A DNA stretch of 64,000 nt. Origin: MWBF01 sp040772005 (GTDB lineage Bacteria > Chloroflexota > Anaerolineae > CG2-30-64-16). The notes beneath the pieces were generated by a model. It made no database searches, was not told the origin of the DNA, and saw nothing but the letters and a program-made list of their open reading frames with translations. The translations under genes were made by a program, and so were the position numbers. Below, one piece after another: positions 24,818 through 32,756 of this stretch (within the stretch, counting starts at the first letter, position 1; every line of letters starts with the position of its first letter). The stretch lies in NCBI GenBank assembly GCA_040772005.1, contig JAXGYZ010000008.1, forward strand, positions 238,207-302,206, given 5' to 3'.

Positions 24818-27661
24818 ATGAGAGGGTATGTTACGCGCTATGCTGTATTGCTGGCCTTATTGAGTGCGTTGGTGCTCGCAGGTTGCGTGCCGCAGGCCAC
24901 GCAGGAGCTGGGCGGGCGTCCGGCGCAGGAGCCGCTTGACGCGGCCGAACTCATCCTCCAACGGTATCAGCCCGGGCCGACGCCGCGCGTGTTCCAGACG
25001 ACGCACGTCTACGACCGCAACGGCACGCTGCTGGCAACCCGCTGGAATGAGGGTCGCCGCACGTGGGTCAAGCTGAACCGCATCTCCAAACACCTCATTG
25101 CCGCCACCATCGCCACCGAAGATTCCACCTTTTATCAGAACACCGGTGTGGATGCCGCGCGCATCGCGGGCGCCGCGCTCCAGAACGCGGGGGAGGGCCA
25201 GGTCGTCTCCGGCGCGAGCACCATCACCATGCAGCTCGCGAAGATGCTGTTCCTCGCGCCGGACGTGCGGCTGCAGCAGTCCATGGATCGCAAGATGCTG
25301 GAGGCGGGCCTGGCGCAGGAGCTCACCGGCCTGTTCACCAAGGATGAGCTGCTGGAGATGTACCTGAACCTGCTCAACTACGGCCACCTCGCGTACGGAC
25401 CGGAGGAAGCTGCGCAGGTCTACTTCGGCAAGTCGGCCGCGGACCTGACCCAGGCCGAAGCAACCCTGCTGGCCGGCATTCCACAGCAGCCCGGCCAGAT
25501 GGACCTGTTCACGAACTTTGCGGCGGCCAAGGCCCGTCAGCGCGTTGTGTTGGACCTGCTCGTCCGCCACAGCTATCTGACCCAGGCCGCCTCCGACGCC
25601 ATTTTTGCCGAGGAGACGCCGCTCAATCCCGAGCCGGATGCCCCGTACACGACCAATCTCGCGCCGCACTTTGTAACCTACGTCGAAGACTGGCTGGATA
25701 GCCGCCTGGGCAACGGCGCGACCGTGCGCAGCGGCCTAACCATCACCACGACGTTGGACCTGAAGATGCAGATGCTGGCGCAGTCCGTGGTCGCGCGCAA
25801 GGTGACGGAGCTCCAGCCCAAGCATGACCTGACCAACGGCGCGCTGGTCGCGCTCCGCCCGTACACCGGCGAGGTGCTGGCGATGGTCGGCAGCGCCGAC
25901 TTCGCGAACGCGGCCATCAGCGGGCAGGTCAACGTCGCGCGCAGCATGCGCCAGCCCGGCAGCTCCATCAAGCCCGTCCTGTATGCCACGGCCATCGAGG
26001 ACAATCTCATCAGCCCGGCGACCGTGTTGTGGGACATCCCCGCGACCTTCGATATTCCGGGCAGCAAGCCGTACACACCGCGCAACTACGACGACAAGTT
26101 CCACGGCCCGGTGACGGTACGCACTGCGCTCGCCAACAGCTACAATCTGCCGGCGGTCAAGCTGCTGAACGGAGTGGGCATCGACCGGATGCTCACCGGT
26201 GCGGAGGCGCTGGGCATCCGCAGCCTGGACCGCGGGCGCGACTACTATGGGCTGGCGCTCACGCTGGGCGGGGGCGAAATCACGCTGCTCGAACTGACGA
26301 CCGCGTACGGCGTGCTGGCAAGCGGCGGGCAGGCCATCGAGCCGGTGCCGGTCCTCCGCATGTCAGATAGCCTGGGCCGTATGACTGCACCCGGCGGCCT
26401 GGTCGCGCAGACCGGTTCCGCGTCCACCGATAGCGCCGCACCCCTACAGGCCGTCTCGCCGGCCACTGCGTTCCTGGTGACCGACATCCTGAGCGACAAC
26501 ACCGCACGCACGCCGATGTTCGGGTCGAACAGCCCGCTCCGGCTCAGCAAGCCTGCCGCGGCGAAGACCGGCACGACCGATGATTGGCGGGATAACTGGA
26601 CGCTCGGCTATACGCGCTACCTGGTGGCCGGTGCATGGGCGGGCAACAGCGACGGGCATCCCATGAAGAACATTAGCGGGGTGGCCGGTGCGGCCCCCAT
26701 CTGGCACGACTTCATGGAGGGCGTGTTGGCCGATCCCGAGCTGCTGGCTATCATTGGTGCGGCCCCGCTGGAGGATGCCGCAGGGTGGGAGTTCGCGCCG
26801 CCGGAAGGCGTCGAACGCCGCGCCGACTGCCCGCCTGGCCTGCAATGCCGCGGCGGCGGGGAGTACTTCTCGCAGAAGTGGCTGGAGGCCGCCGGCGACG
26901 CCGGGCCGCTGGCCGACAGCGTGGCGAAGGTCCCCGCGGCTCCTGTGTATGCGGCGTTGCCCGAGGGCGGCCGCTGGACAGCCTACTGCCGGACTGAACC
27001 GGCGGCCGTCCGCACGCTGCTCAAGCTGCCGGGCAAGCTAGGTCTGCCGCAGGCAGACACGCTGCCGCAGGCAGACGCGCTCACCGCTGACGAGCGCAAG
27101 GAACAGCTTCGGGTGATCGGCTGGAGCCTGCGCCGGCCCGTTGCCGTGGACCTGGGGCCGTGCGACCGGCTGCCGGAGGCGGTGCCCGCGGCCCTGGCGC
27201 TGAACCCGCAGGAGGCCGATGCCTTGCTGCAAATCCTGATCGACCTGAACGCGGCGATGGACGTGAACGCGGGGCCGGTGCCTGGCGAGGAGGTTGCGGG
27301 GCTCCAGGCCGTGCAGGCCGTCGCGCCCGGCGACCTGCGCTATGTGCTGGCCGGCCCGGTTGAGCATCACCGCTCTTGCCCCGGCAACTACATCGTCGGT
27401 CGCGTCCTGAACCGTGAAGGCGGGCCGGTGGCCGGTGTGCGCATCGTCCTGCAGGACGAGTGGGACAATCGTGCAGAGACCGTCAGCAAGGACGGTCAGG
27501 CTGACTATGGCATGTACGACTTCCCGATCCATAGCTTTGCCAACCGCTACACGCTCGTGGTGACGGATGGTGCGGGCGTCCCGATCAGTGCGCCGGTCGT
27601 CATCGACCACCTGCGTGAGAACGATGCCCCCTGCCACACGGTCAACTGGATCGGGGGGTAG
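24818..27661 (+). CDS. Bifunctional class A penicillin-binding protein, lipoprotein-like
   Basis: 947 aa. Starts with a lipoprotein-type signal (LVLAGC, Cys23) instead of the usual uncleaved anchor. GT51 transglycosylase: Glu101 in ATIATEDSTFY, then GASTITMQLAKMLF and YLNLLNYGHLAYGPEEAAQVYFGK. Transpeptidase: Ser382-S-I-K385, S441-Y-N443, K583-T-G-T. The last 250 residues hold a Cys-bearing linker and a carboxypeptidase-regulatory-like beta sandwich (VGRVLNREGGPVAGVRIVL). Synthesises and cross-links peptidoglycan, fitting the MltG neighbour. Resembles PBP1A/1C of Chloroflexota. Confidence 0.92.
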   Translation: MRGYVTRYAVLLALLSALVLAGCVPQATQELGGRPAQEPLDAAELILQRYQPGPTPRVFQTTHVYDRNGTLLATRWNEGRRTWVKLNRISKHLIAATIATEDSTFYQNTGVDAARIAGAALQNAGEGQVVSGASTITMQLAKMLFLAPDVRLQQSMDRKMLEAGLAQELTGLFTKDELLEMYLNLLNYGHLAYGPEEAAQVYFGKSAADLTQAEATLLAGIPQQPGQMDLFTNFAAAKARQRVVLDLLVRHSYLTQAASDAIFAEETPLNPEPDAPYTTNLAPHFVTYVEDWLDSRLGNGATVRSGLTITTTLDLKMQMLAQSVVARKVTELQPKHDLTNGALVALRPYTGEVLAMVGSADFANAAISGQVNVARSMRQPGSSIKPVLYATAIEDNLISPATVLWDIPATFDIPGSKPYTPRNYDDKFHGPVTVRTALANSYNLPAVKLLNGVGIDRMLTGAEALGIRSLDRGRDYYGLALTLGGGEITLLELTTAYGVLASGGQAIEPVPVLRMSDSLGRMTAPGGLVAQTGSASTDSAAPLQAVSPATAFLVTDILSDNTARTPMFGSNSPLRLSKPAAAKTGTTDDWRDNWTLGYTRYLVAGAWAGNSDGHPMKNISGVAGAAPIWHDFMEGVLADPELLAIIGAAPLEDAAGWEFAPPEGVERRADCPPGLQCRGGGEYFSQKWLEAAGDAGPLADSVAKVPAAPVYAALPEGGRWTAYCRTEPAAVRTLLKLPGKLGLPQADTLPQADALTADERKEQLRVIGWSLRRPVAVDLGPCDRLPEAVPAALALNPQEADALLQILIDLNAAMDVNAGPVPGEEVAGLQAVQAVAPGDLRYVLAGPVEHHRSCPGNYIVGRVLNREGGPVAGVRIVLQDEWDNRAETVSKDGQADYGMYDFPIHSFANRYTLVVTDGAGVPISAPVVIDHLRENDAPCHTVNWIGG

Positions 27662-27672
27662 GATCACTTACC

Positions 27673-27695
27673 AGAAAACGGGAAACCTGTTTTCT
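27673..27695. repeat. Short palindrome after the PBP gene, family P-like
   Basis: AGAAAACGGG (27673-27682) and CCTGTTTTCT (27686-27695), one mismatch, loop AAA, 12 bases past the stop codon; a possible terminator without a T-run. It starts the 330-base gap 27662-27991. Confidence 0.6.
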
Positions 27696-27730
27696 CAGTG
27701 TCCACTCGTGGCATGTTCGTGCCCACATTC

Positions 27731-27901
27731 ACAGGGCGGTTTCATAGTGCGCCAGGTGAACCCGCCTGGCAACTGAAGTTGCGGCTACCCTTGCGAAGTC
27801 TGCCTACGCAGACTGGAACTAACCGGCGTAGGCCGGTTTCGTAGGGGTAGCCGCAGTTTCAACTGCCAGGTGGAAGGCCCGATTGCAACATGACTTCGCC
27901 C
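27731..27901. repeat. 171-bp MITE-like repeat, copy B (family M)
   Basis: Reverse-complement relative of 11721-11892. Inner hairpins are AACCGGC/GCCGGTT where copy A has AACCGAC/GTCGGTT, and AGTCTGC/GCAGACT in both. It lies just upstream of the fba promoter, as copy A lies just upstream of the tnaA promoter. Confidence 0.87.
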
Positions 27902-27921
27902 TGCCACATTCACCGCTGTCT

Positions 27922-27950
27922 TTGACTTTTCGCGCCTTCGGCGGTAAACT
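27922..27950 (+). promoter_or_regulatory. fba: fba promoter
   Basis: TTGACT (27922-27927), 17-base spacer, TAAACT (27945-27950); start predicted near 27957, 35 bases before the ATG. Confidence 0.8.
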
Positions 27951-27991
27951 GGGTTTGTTTGCCTCACAGAACCCATTCGCAGGAGACTTCA

Positions 27992-28942
27992 ATGATCGTT
28001 ACGACCGCAGAGCTGTTCAAGGTGGCGTACGGCAAGTTCGCCATCGGCGCGTACAATATCAACAATATGGAGCAGGCGCTTGGCCTGTTCCAGGGCCACA
28101 TCGCCGCCCAGGCGCCTTTCATCGTCCAGATTTCCAAGGGCGCGCGCAAGTATGCCGGCATTCCCATGATCGAGGCCATCATCCGCGCGGCGGAGAAGAT
28201 GTACCCGGAGGCGATCTTCGCCGTTCACCTCGACCACGGCGATGAGCAATCGTGCTACGATTGTATCAACTCCGGCTTCTACTCGTCCGTGATGATCGAC
28301 GCCTCGCACGAGCCGTTCGAGAAGAACGTCGAGATCACCCGCCGGGTGGTCGAAGCCGCACACGCCAAGGGTCTTTCGGTGGAAGCCGAGATCGGCCAGT
28401 TGGGCGGCGTCGAAGAGGATGTCAAGGTCGACGAGAAGAACGCGCACCTGACCGACCCGAAGGAGGCCAAGGCCTTCGTCGAGCAGTCCGGCTGCGACAG
28501 CCTGGCCGTTGCGGTCGGGACGAGCCACGGCGCCTACAAGTTCAAGGGCCAGCAGTCGCTCCACTTCGAAGTCATCGAGGCCATCCAGAAGTTGCTGCCT
28601 GGTTTTCCGCTGGTCATGCACGGCTCGTCATCGGTGCCCCAAGAAGAGGTGCTGCGTATCAATGCGGCGGGCGGCCAGCTCGACCCGTCGGCGCGCGGCG
28701 TGGATGAGAACGAGCTGCTGCGGGCAGCCACCCTCGGTGTCACGAAGATCAATATCGACACCGACGGCCGCCTGGTCTGGACGCGCGTGCATCGCGAGTT
28801 CTTCCGCGACACGCCGAAGGAGTTCGACTTCCGGCCTGTCGGCAAGACCTTCGTGTCCGAATACGCCAAGTTCATCGCGGCCCGCTCTGAGAAGCTCGGC
28901 TCCGTGGGCAAGCTGGCCGAGGTGCGCGCCGCCGTCGCGTAG
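27992..28942 (+). CDS. fba: Class II fructose-bisphosphate aldolase
   Basis: 316 aa. Zinc-dependent cleavage of fructose 1,6-bisphosphate in glycolysis, or its synthesis. His79-L-D81-H82 (catalytic Asp and zinc His), EAEIG at 131-135, zinc ligands His179 (GTSHG) and His210 (LVMHG), phosphate loop GSSSVPQEE and NIDTDGRLVWT. AGGAGA precedes the ATG; an upstream in-frame start lacks a ribosome site. Own promoter and strong terminator: monocistronic. Confidence 0.95.
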   Translation: MIVTTAELFKVAYGKFAIGAYNINNMEQALGLFQGHIAAQAPFIVQISKGARKYAGIPMIEAIIRAAEKMYPEAIFAVHLDHGDEQSCYDCINSGFYSSVMIDASHEPFEKNVEITRRVVEAAHAKGLSVEAEIGQLGGVEEDVKVDEKNAHLTDPKEAKAFVEQSGCDSLAVAVGTSHGAYKFKGQQSLHFEVIEAIQKLLPGFPLVMHGSSSVPQEEVLRINAAGGQLDPSARGVDENELLRAATLGVTKINIDTDGRLVWTRVHREFFRDTPKEFDFRPVGKTFVSEYAKFIAARSEKLGSVGKLAEVRAAVA

Positions 28943-28972
28943 ACTGCATACCAGTTCAGTCCGGTAATTCAG

Positions 28973-29017
28973 AAACCCGTTTTCATGCCAGGCGAAGCCT
29001 GGCATGAAAACGGGTTT
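28973..29017 (+). terminator. fba: Perfect 21-bp hairpin after fba, family P
   Basis: Arms 28973-28993 and 28997-29017 are exact complements around GAA, then TTTGTTTGTG-like sequence. It carries the AAACCCG/CGGGTTT ends of family P and lies between the convergent fba and DUF4342 genes, so it may serve both. Confidence 0.82.
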
Positions 29018-29040
29018 GTTTGTGTCCTTTGCGTTTCAAA

Positions 29041-29340
29041 TCACCCGACGGGCGCAGGCGGCTCCGGCGGCGCAGGCGGCTCTTCCGCCCCTTCCACCTT
29101 CTCTACGACGATCGTCAGGTCCGCGGCCAGCGCAGCGATCGCGCCGATGGCGGCCCACACGGGCAGCAGCAGCATGCCGACGACGCCGATGGTCAGCGGG
29201 ATTTCGATCAGCGTCTTGCCTTCGTCGTTCTTGATCGTGAGCCGGCGGATGTTGCCCTCGTGGAGCAGTTGTCGGACCGCGCCGACCAGCGCCTCACCGG
29301 TGACCTTGACTTCCTCGCGCTGCACGTTTTCGTCGCTCAT
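29041..29340 (-). CDS. DUF4342 domain protein
   Basis: 99 aa. EEVKVTGEALVGAVRQLLHEGNIRRLTIKNDEGKTLIEIPLTIGVVG is the DUF4342 signature, followed by one membrane helix (about 50-72) and a Pro/Glu/Ala-rich tail. Function of the family is not known; a small membrane-bound protein with a cytoplasmic N-terminal domain is likely. Confidence 0.85.
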   Translation of the reverse strand: MSDENVQREEVKVTGEALVGAVRQLLHEGNIRRLTIKNDEGKTLIEIPLTIGVVGMLLLPVWAAIGAIAALAADLTIVVEKVEGAEEPPAPPEPPAPVG

Positions 29341-29429
29341 GGTGTTCCCCTTTCATAGCGCAGTTTGGGATCTTCATCATCAATACGCAGCAGCACAGCG
29401 GAAGTCGCGAACGCGGAAATCTCTCTTTT

Positions 29430-29508
29430 GAGGGTTGGGGCCGCAAAGCGGCCCCAACCCTCAAAGCTACGAAATACCCCTCTCCCACACCGCAGTGTGG
29501 GAGAGGGG
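29430..29508. repeat. Two consecutive perfect palindromes
   Basis: 15-bp arms at 29430-29444/29448-29462 (loop AAA) and 14-bp arms at 29477-29490/29495-29508 (loop CGCA), then GGCCGAAGGCCGGCC. It lies downstream of pfkA and upstream of the DUF4342 gene and may end the pfkA transcript. Confidence 0.8.
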
Positions 29509-29548
29509 TGGAAGGCCGAAGGCCGGCCGGGGTGAGGGCAGGACAGCC

Positions 29549-30664
29549 CTAGTCGCCGAACGTGATGCCCAGGTCGCGCGCGGTCATCATGGTGTCGGAG
29601 TCGAGCGGCACGCACTTCATGCGTCCGGCGACCTCTGTCAGCGGGACGTACTGCACATAGGGCGGGTCGATGGCGACCATGATGCCGTCCTGTCCTTCGC
29701 TCAATGCGCGCACGGCGGCCGCGCCGAACCGCAGCGAGATGAGGCGGTCGGATGCCGTGGGACTGCCGCCGCGTAGCAGGTGGCCCAGCACGACGGTGCG
29801 TGCCTCCTTGCCCGTCAGCACCTCCAGCGCCTCCGCCACCTTCTCGCCTGCGCCGCCCAACCTTTCCGCCCGGCCCAGCTCCTTTTCGATGACCGAGACC
29901 TCGCCGCCGACCGGCTTCGCGCCCTCCGCCACGACGACCATGGTGAAGTTGCGCCCGGCCTCGTCGCGCTCGCGCACCTTCTCGGCCACGCGATTGATGT
30001 CATAGGGAATTTCGGGGATCAGGATGGCGTCCGCCGAGCCGGCGATGCCTGCGTGCAGCGCAATCCACCCGGCGTAACGGCCCATGACTTCCACGACCAT
30101 GATGCGGCCGTGCGATTCTGCCGTGGAGTGCAGCCGGTCCATGGCCTCCATCGCGAAAGCCACTGCCGTGTCGAACCCGAAGGTCACGACCGTCTTGTCG
30201 AGGTCGTTGTCGATGGTCTTGGGCACGCCGATGACGCAGATGCCTTTGGCGGAGAGCGCGGCGGCAATCGCCATCGACCCGTCGCCGCCGATGGAGATGA
30301 GCGCATCCAGCTCATGCAACTGGAACTTGCGGATCAGCTCGTCCGACCGGTCGACCAGCTCAATCTGCCCGTCGGGGCCCTGGATCGGGAAACGGAGCGG
30401 ATTGCCCTTATTCGTAGTGCCCAGGATCGTGCCGCCGAGGTGCGTGATGCCGCGCACACTGTTGCGGGTCAGGCGCACCAGCCCGCCCTCAGGATACTGC
30501 TCCGGCAGCAGCAGCCCGTTGAGCCCATCACGGATGCCGTAAACCTCCCAGCTCCGGTTGAGGGCGGCGAGCGTAACGGCGCGGATTACGGCGTTCAGAC
30601 CGGGCGCGTCGCCGCCGCCCGTGCTGATCGCAATCCGGTGAATTCTACCTGGTTCTATTGTCAT
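29549..30664 (-). CDS. pfkA: 6-phosphofructokinase, group III type
   Basis: 371 aa. Phosphorylates fructose 6-phosphate. STGGGDAPGLN (15-24) and GGDGS (126-130) are phosphate-donor loops; PKTIDNDLD (148-156) holds the catalytic Asp; MGRYAGW binds substrate. Gly129 at the E. coli 104 position fits ATP, while Lys149 at the 124 position is typical of pyrophosphate enzymes; this mixed pair is known from group III ATP-PFKs of actinomycetes. The chosen ATG begins MTIEPGRIHR; an upstream in-frame start adds 17 unlikely residues. It faces fba across the DUF4342 gene. Confidence 0.92.
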   Translation of the reverse strand: MTIEPGRIHRIAISTGGGDAPGLNAVIRAVTLAALNRSWEVYGIRDGLNGLLLPEQYPEGGLVRLTRNSVRGITHLGGTILGTTNKGNPLRFPIQGPDGQIELVDRSDELIRKFQLHELDALISIGGDGSMAIAAALSAKGICVIGVPKTIDNDLDKTVVTFGFDTAVAFAMEAMDRLHSTAESHGRIMVVEVMGRYAGWIALHAGIAGSADAILIPEIPYDINRVAEKVRERDEAGRNFTMVVVAEGAKPVGGEVSVIEKELGRAERLGGAGEKVAEALEVLTGKEARTVVLGHLLRGGSPTASDRLISLRFGAAAVRALSEGQDGIMVAIDPPYVQYVPLTEVAGRMKCVPLDSDTMMTARDLGITFGD

Positions 30665-30747
30665 GCGATGTCCCCCCCGCGTCAGGCTGCCTGTCACCAG
30701 TGCATGGTAGCACAAAGCCCGGAGGCTGCCAACCTTCGTGATTCAGC

Positions 30748-32745
30748 TCACCCTGGATACACGACATTATCTGTCAATACAAGATCGTCCTCCGTCAGCC
30801 CGTCCAGCAGGTCGAGCCAGCGACTGTCTACTGACAGGTTGTTCGTGATGCGGTTGCCCTTGGGGAAGGCGGGTTGGTCGTCCAGCAGGCGCACCAGCTC
30901 GGGGTAGCGGCGGCTGTAGGGCGGCCGGTCATGGCCTACTGCCGCCAGCCGCTTCAGCAGCGTCGGGTCCTTACCGTTGAACCAGAAGCTGGCCCAGCCG
31001 ATGCCGCGGCCGTCGAGATGGATCGCGGGCTGGCACTCGACGAAGGCGTTCCCCGTCACGATGTTGTCGCGGCCACCGCCGATCATCATCCCCCGGCCCG
31101 CGCGCACGAAGATGTTACGCTCGATGGTCGCGCCGCTGGCGCAGTCGTCCAGGTAGACGGCCTGCACGAGGTCGCCCTCGCCCAGGTCGTGGAAGTAGTT
31201 CTCGCGGATGACGTTGCCCCGCTCGCTGAAGTCACGGCCCATGTAGAACGCGCCCGCGTCGTTCGTGTCCAGGCAGACGTGGTCGATTTCGTTGCGCTCG
31301 ATGATGTGGTCGTTGCCGTGGAGCCAGACGCCGAAGTGCGGGAGGTCGTGGATGTGGTTGCCCGTGATGCGGTTGCCCACGCCGTCCACCGCGATGCCGG
31401 GCCGGTAGGTGCGCGCCAGCCGGTTCGAATCGTAGATGTCGTTGCCGGTCGCGAAGTTGCCTGCCGGGGTGAGCGTCTTGCGGTCGCCGCCGCCGAGCTG
31501 GATGCCGCCCTCGCCGCAGTGGAAGATGCGGCAGTTCGTCACGCCCTGGTCGCCCCCCGCATTGCGGTTCCAGGTCGTGTTGTCGTAGATGCGGCTCTGG
31601 TAGTTCTCCGCGCCCTCACCGATGCAGATCGCCACATTGCCGATGTTGCGCAGCGTGCAGCCGTCGAGCCGGTTATGCCCGCCGCCGGTGATGGCGACCC
31701 CGTGCCCGCGCGTACACTCGAAGGTCAGCCCCCGGAAGGTGACATGCTCGACGTCCGCCAGCGTGACGAGCGGTGTCTCCAGCAGCGAGACGGTTGCCTG
31801 TCCGCCGGCAGACGTGACGGGCGGCCAGAAGTAGAGGATGCCCGTCTTGCGGTCGAGGTACCATTCGCCCGGCGCGTCCAGTTCTTCGAGGACGTTGAGC
31901 ACGCGGAACCGGGCGCCGCTGCGGATGCCCCAGTCGCCGCCGCTGTGCAGGCTGATGGTCTTGCGTGCCAGGTCGACCCGCTTGACCCGGTCGTAGGTGT
32001 CCGCCCAGTCGTATTGCCAGTAGGCATACAGCCACAGGTCGTCTGCCTCGGCCCAGTGGGGCCGGAGCGCAGTGAAGGTGAACTCGTGGCTCGCGGCGTC
32101 CGCCGAACCCTGGATGACCTTCGCCCAGCCCTCGTTGGGCCAGCGCGCCAGCGGCATCGGCAGGTCATCGTAGAACAACTCCAGCCCGGTGGGTTCGGTC
32201 AGGCGGTTGAATCCGCGTGGCCGCAGGCTGCCATAGTCCGTGATGCTCAGGGCCGCGAGGTCGCACTGGAGCACCTCTCCACGCGCCTTCTCAGCCAGGC
32301 GGGCCAGGACGGCCGGGTCCTCGACCGGCGTGAAGCCGGTGAGGGCCTGCCCGCCGCTGATGCGCACCGGCCCGGCGTCGAGCGCCTCGTAGCTGATCGG
32401 TGCGGCGGCGGTCCCGCTGTCCTCTGCCGTCAGCGCAAAGGTCGCACGGCGCTCGTATGTGCCTCCTGCCAGCAGGACCCGCACGCCGCCTGCGGGCAGC
32501 GGCCCCTGGCGCTTCAGCCGGTGGATGGCATCCTGCGCGGCCTCAAGCGTGGCAAACGGGCCATCGTTCCCCGTTGCATCCGGCTCGGGCCGTGTGCCCG
32601 ACCAGGTGTCCTTGCCCTGCGGCGAGACGTAGAATTCCATTCGATTCTCCTTGCTTGGGTGACCCTGCCCGCGCGGCGCGCTGAACAGCCCGGCCAGGCC
32701 AAACGTGGCGGCCAGGAATTCCCGGCGGGTGAGGGGGTGTGTCAT
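30748..32745 (-). CDS. Tat-exported right-handed parallel beta-helix protein
   Basis: 665 aa. LTRREFLAATFGLAGLFSA is a Tat signal (Arg7-Arg8). MEFYVSPQGKDTWSGT starts the mature region, typical of polysaccharide lyase-like proteins. From about 330 on there are repeated N-x-I and G-N-x-I rungs (NRLDGCTLRNIGNVAICIGEG, NRITGNHIHDLPHFGVWLHGNDHIIERNEI, ENYFHDLGEGD) of a pectate-lyase fold. No catalytic set can be named with certainty; a glycosidase or lyase on a sugar polymer is inferred. Last gene of the 16-gene cluster, 11 bases after the esterase-like gene. Confidence 0.85.
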   Translation of the reverse strand: MTHPLTRREFLAATFGLAGLFSAPRGQGHPSKENRMEFYVSPQGKDTWSGTRPEPDATGNDGPFATLEAAQDAIHRLKRQGPLPAGGVRVLLAGGTYERRATFALTAEDSGTAAAPISYEALDAGPVRISGGQALTGFTPVEDPAVLARLAEKARGEVLQCDLAALSITDYGSLRPRGFNRLTEPTGLELFYDDLPMPLARWPNEGWAKVIQGSADAASHEFTFTALRPHWAEADDLWLYAYWQYDWADTYDRVKRVDLARKTISLHSGGDWGIRSGARFRVLNVLEELDAPGEWYLDRKTGILYFWPPVTSAGGQATVSLLETPLVTLADVEHVTFRGLTFECTRGHGVAITGGGHNRLDGCTLRNIGNVAICIGEGAENYQSRIYDNTTWNRNAGGDQGVTNCRIFHCGEGGIQLGGGDRKTLTPAGNFATGNDIYDSNRLARTYRPGIAVDGVGNRITGNHIHDLPHFGVWLHGNDHIIERNEIDHVCLDTNDAGAFYMGRDFSERGNVIRENYFHDLGEGDLVQAVYLDDCASGATIERNIFVRAGRGMMIGGGRDNIVTGNAFVECQPAIHLDGRGIGWASFWFNGKDPTLLKRLAAVGHDRPPYSRRYPELVRLLDDQPAFPKGNRITNNLSVDSRWLDLLDGLTEDDLVLTDNVVYPG

Positions 32746-32756
32746 GTCGTTGAATG

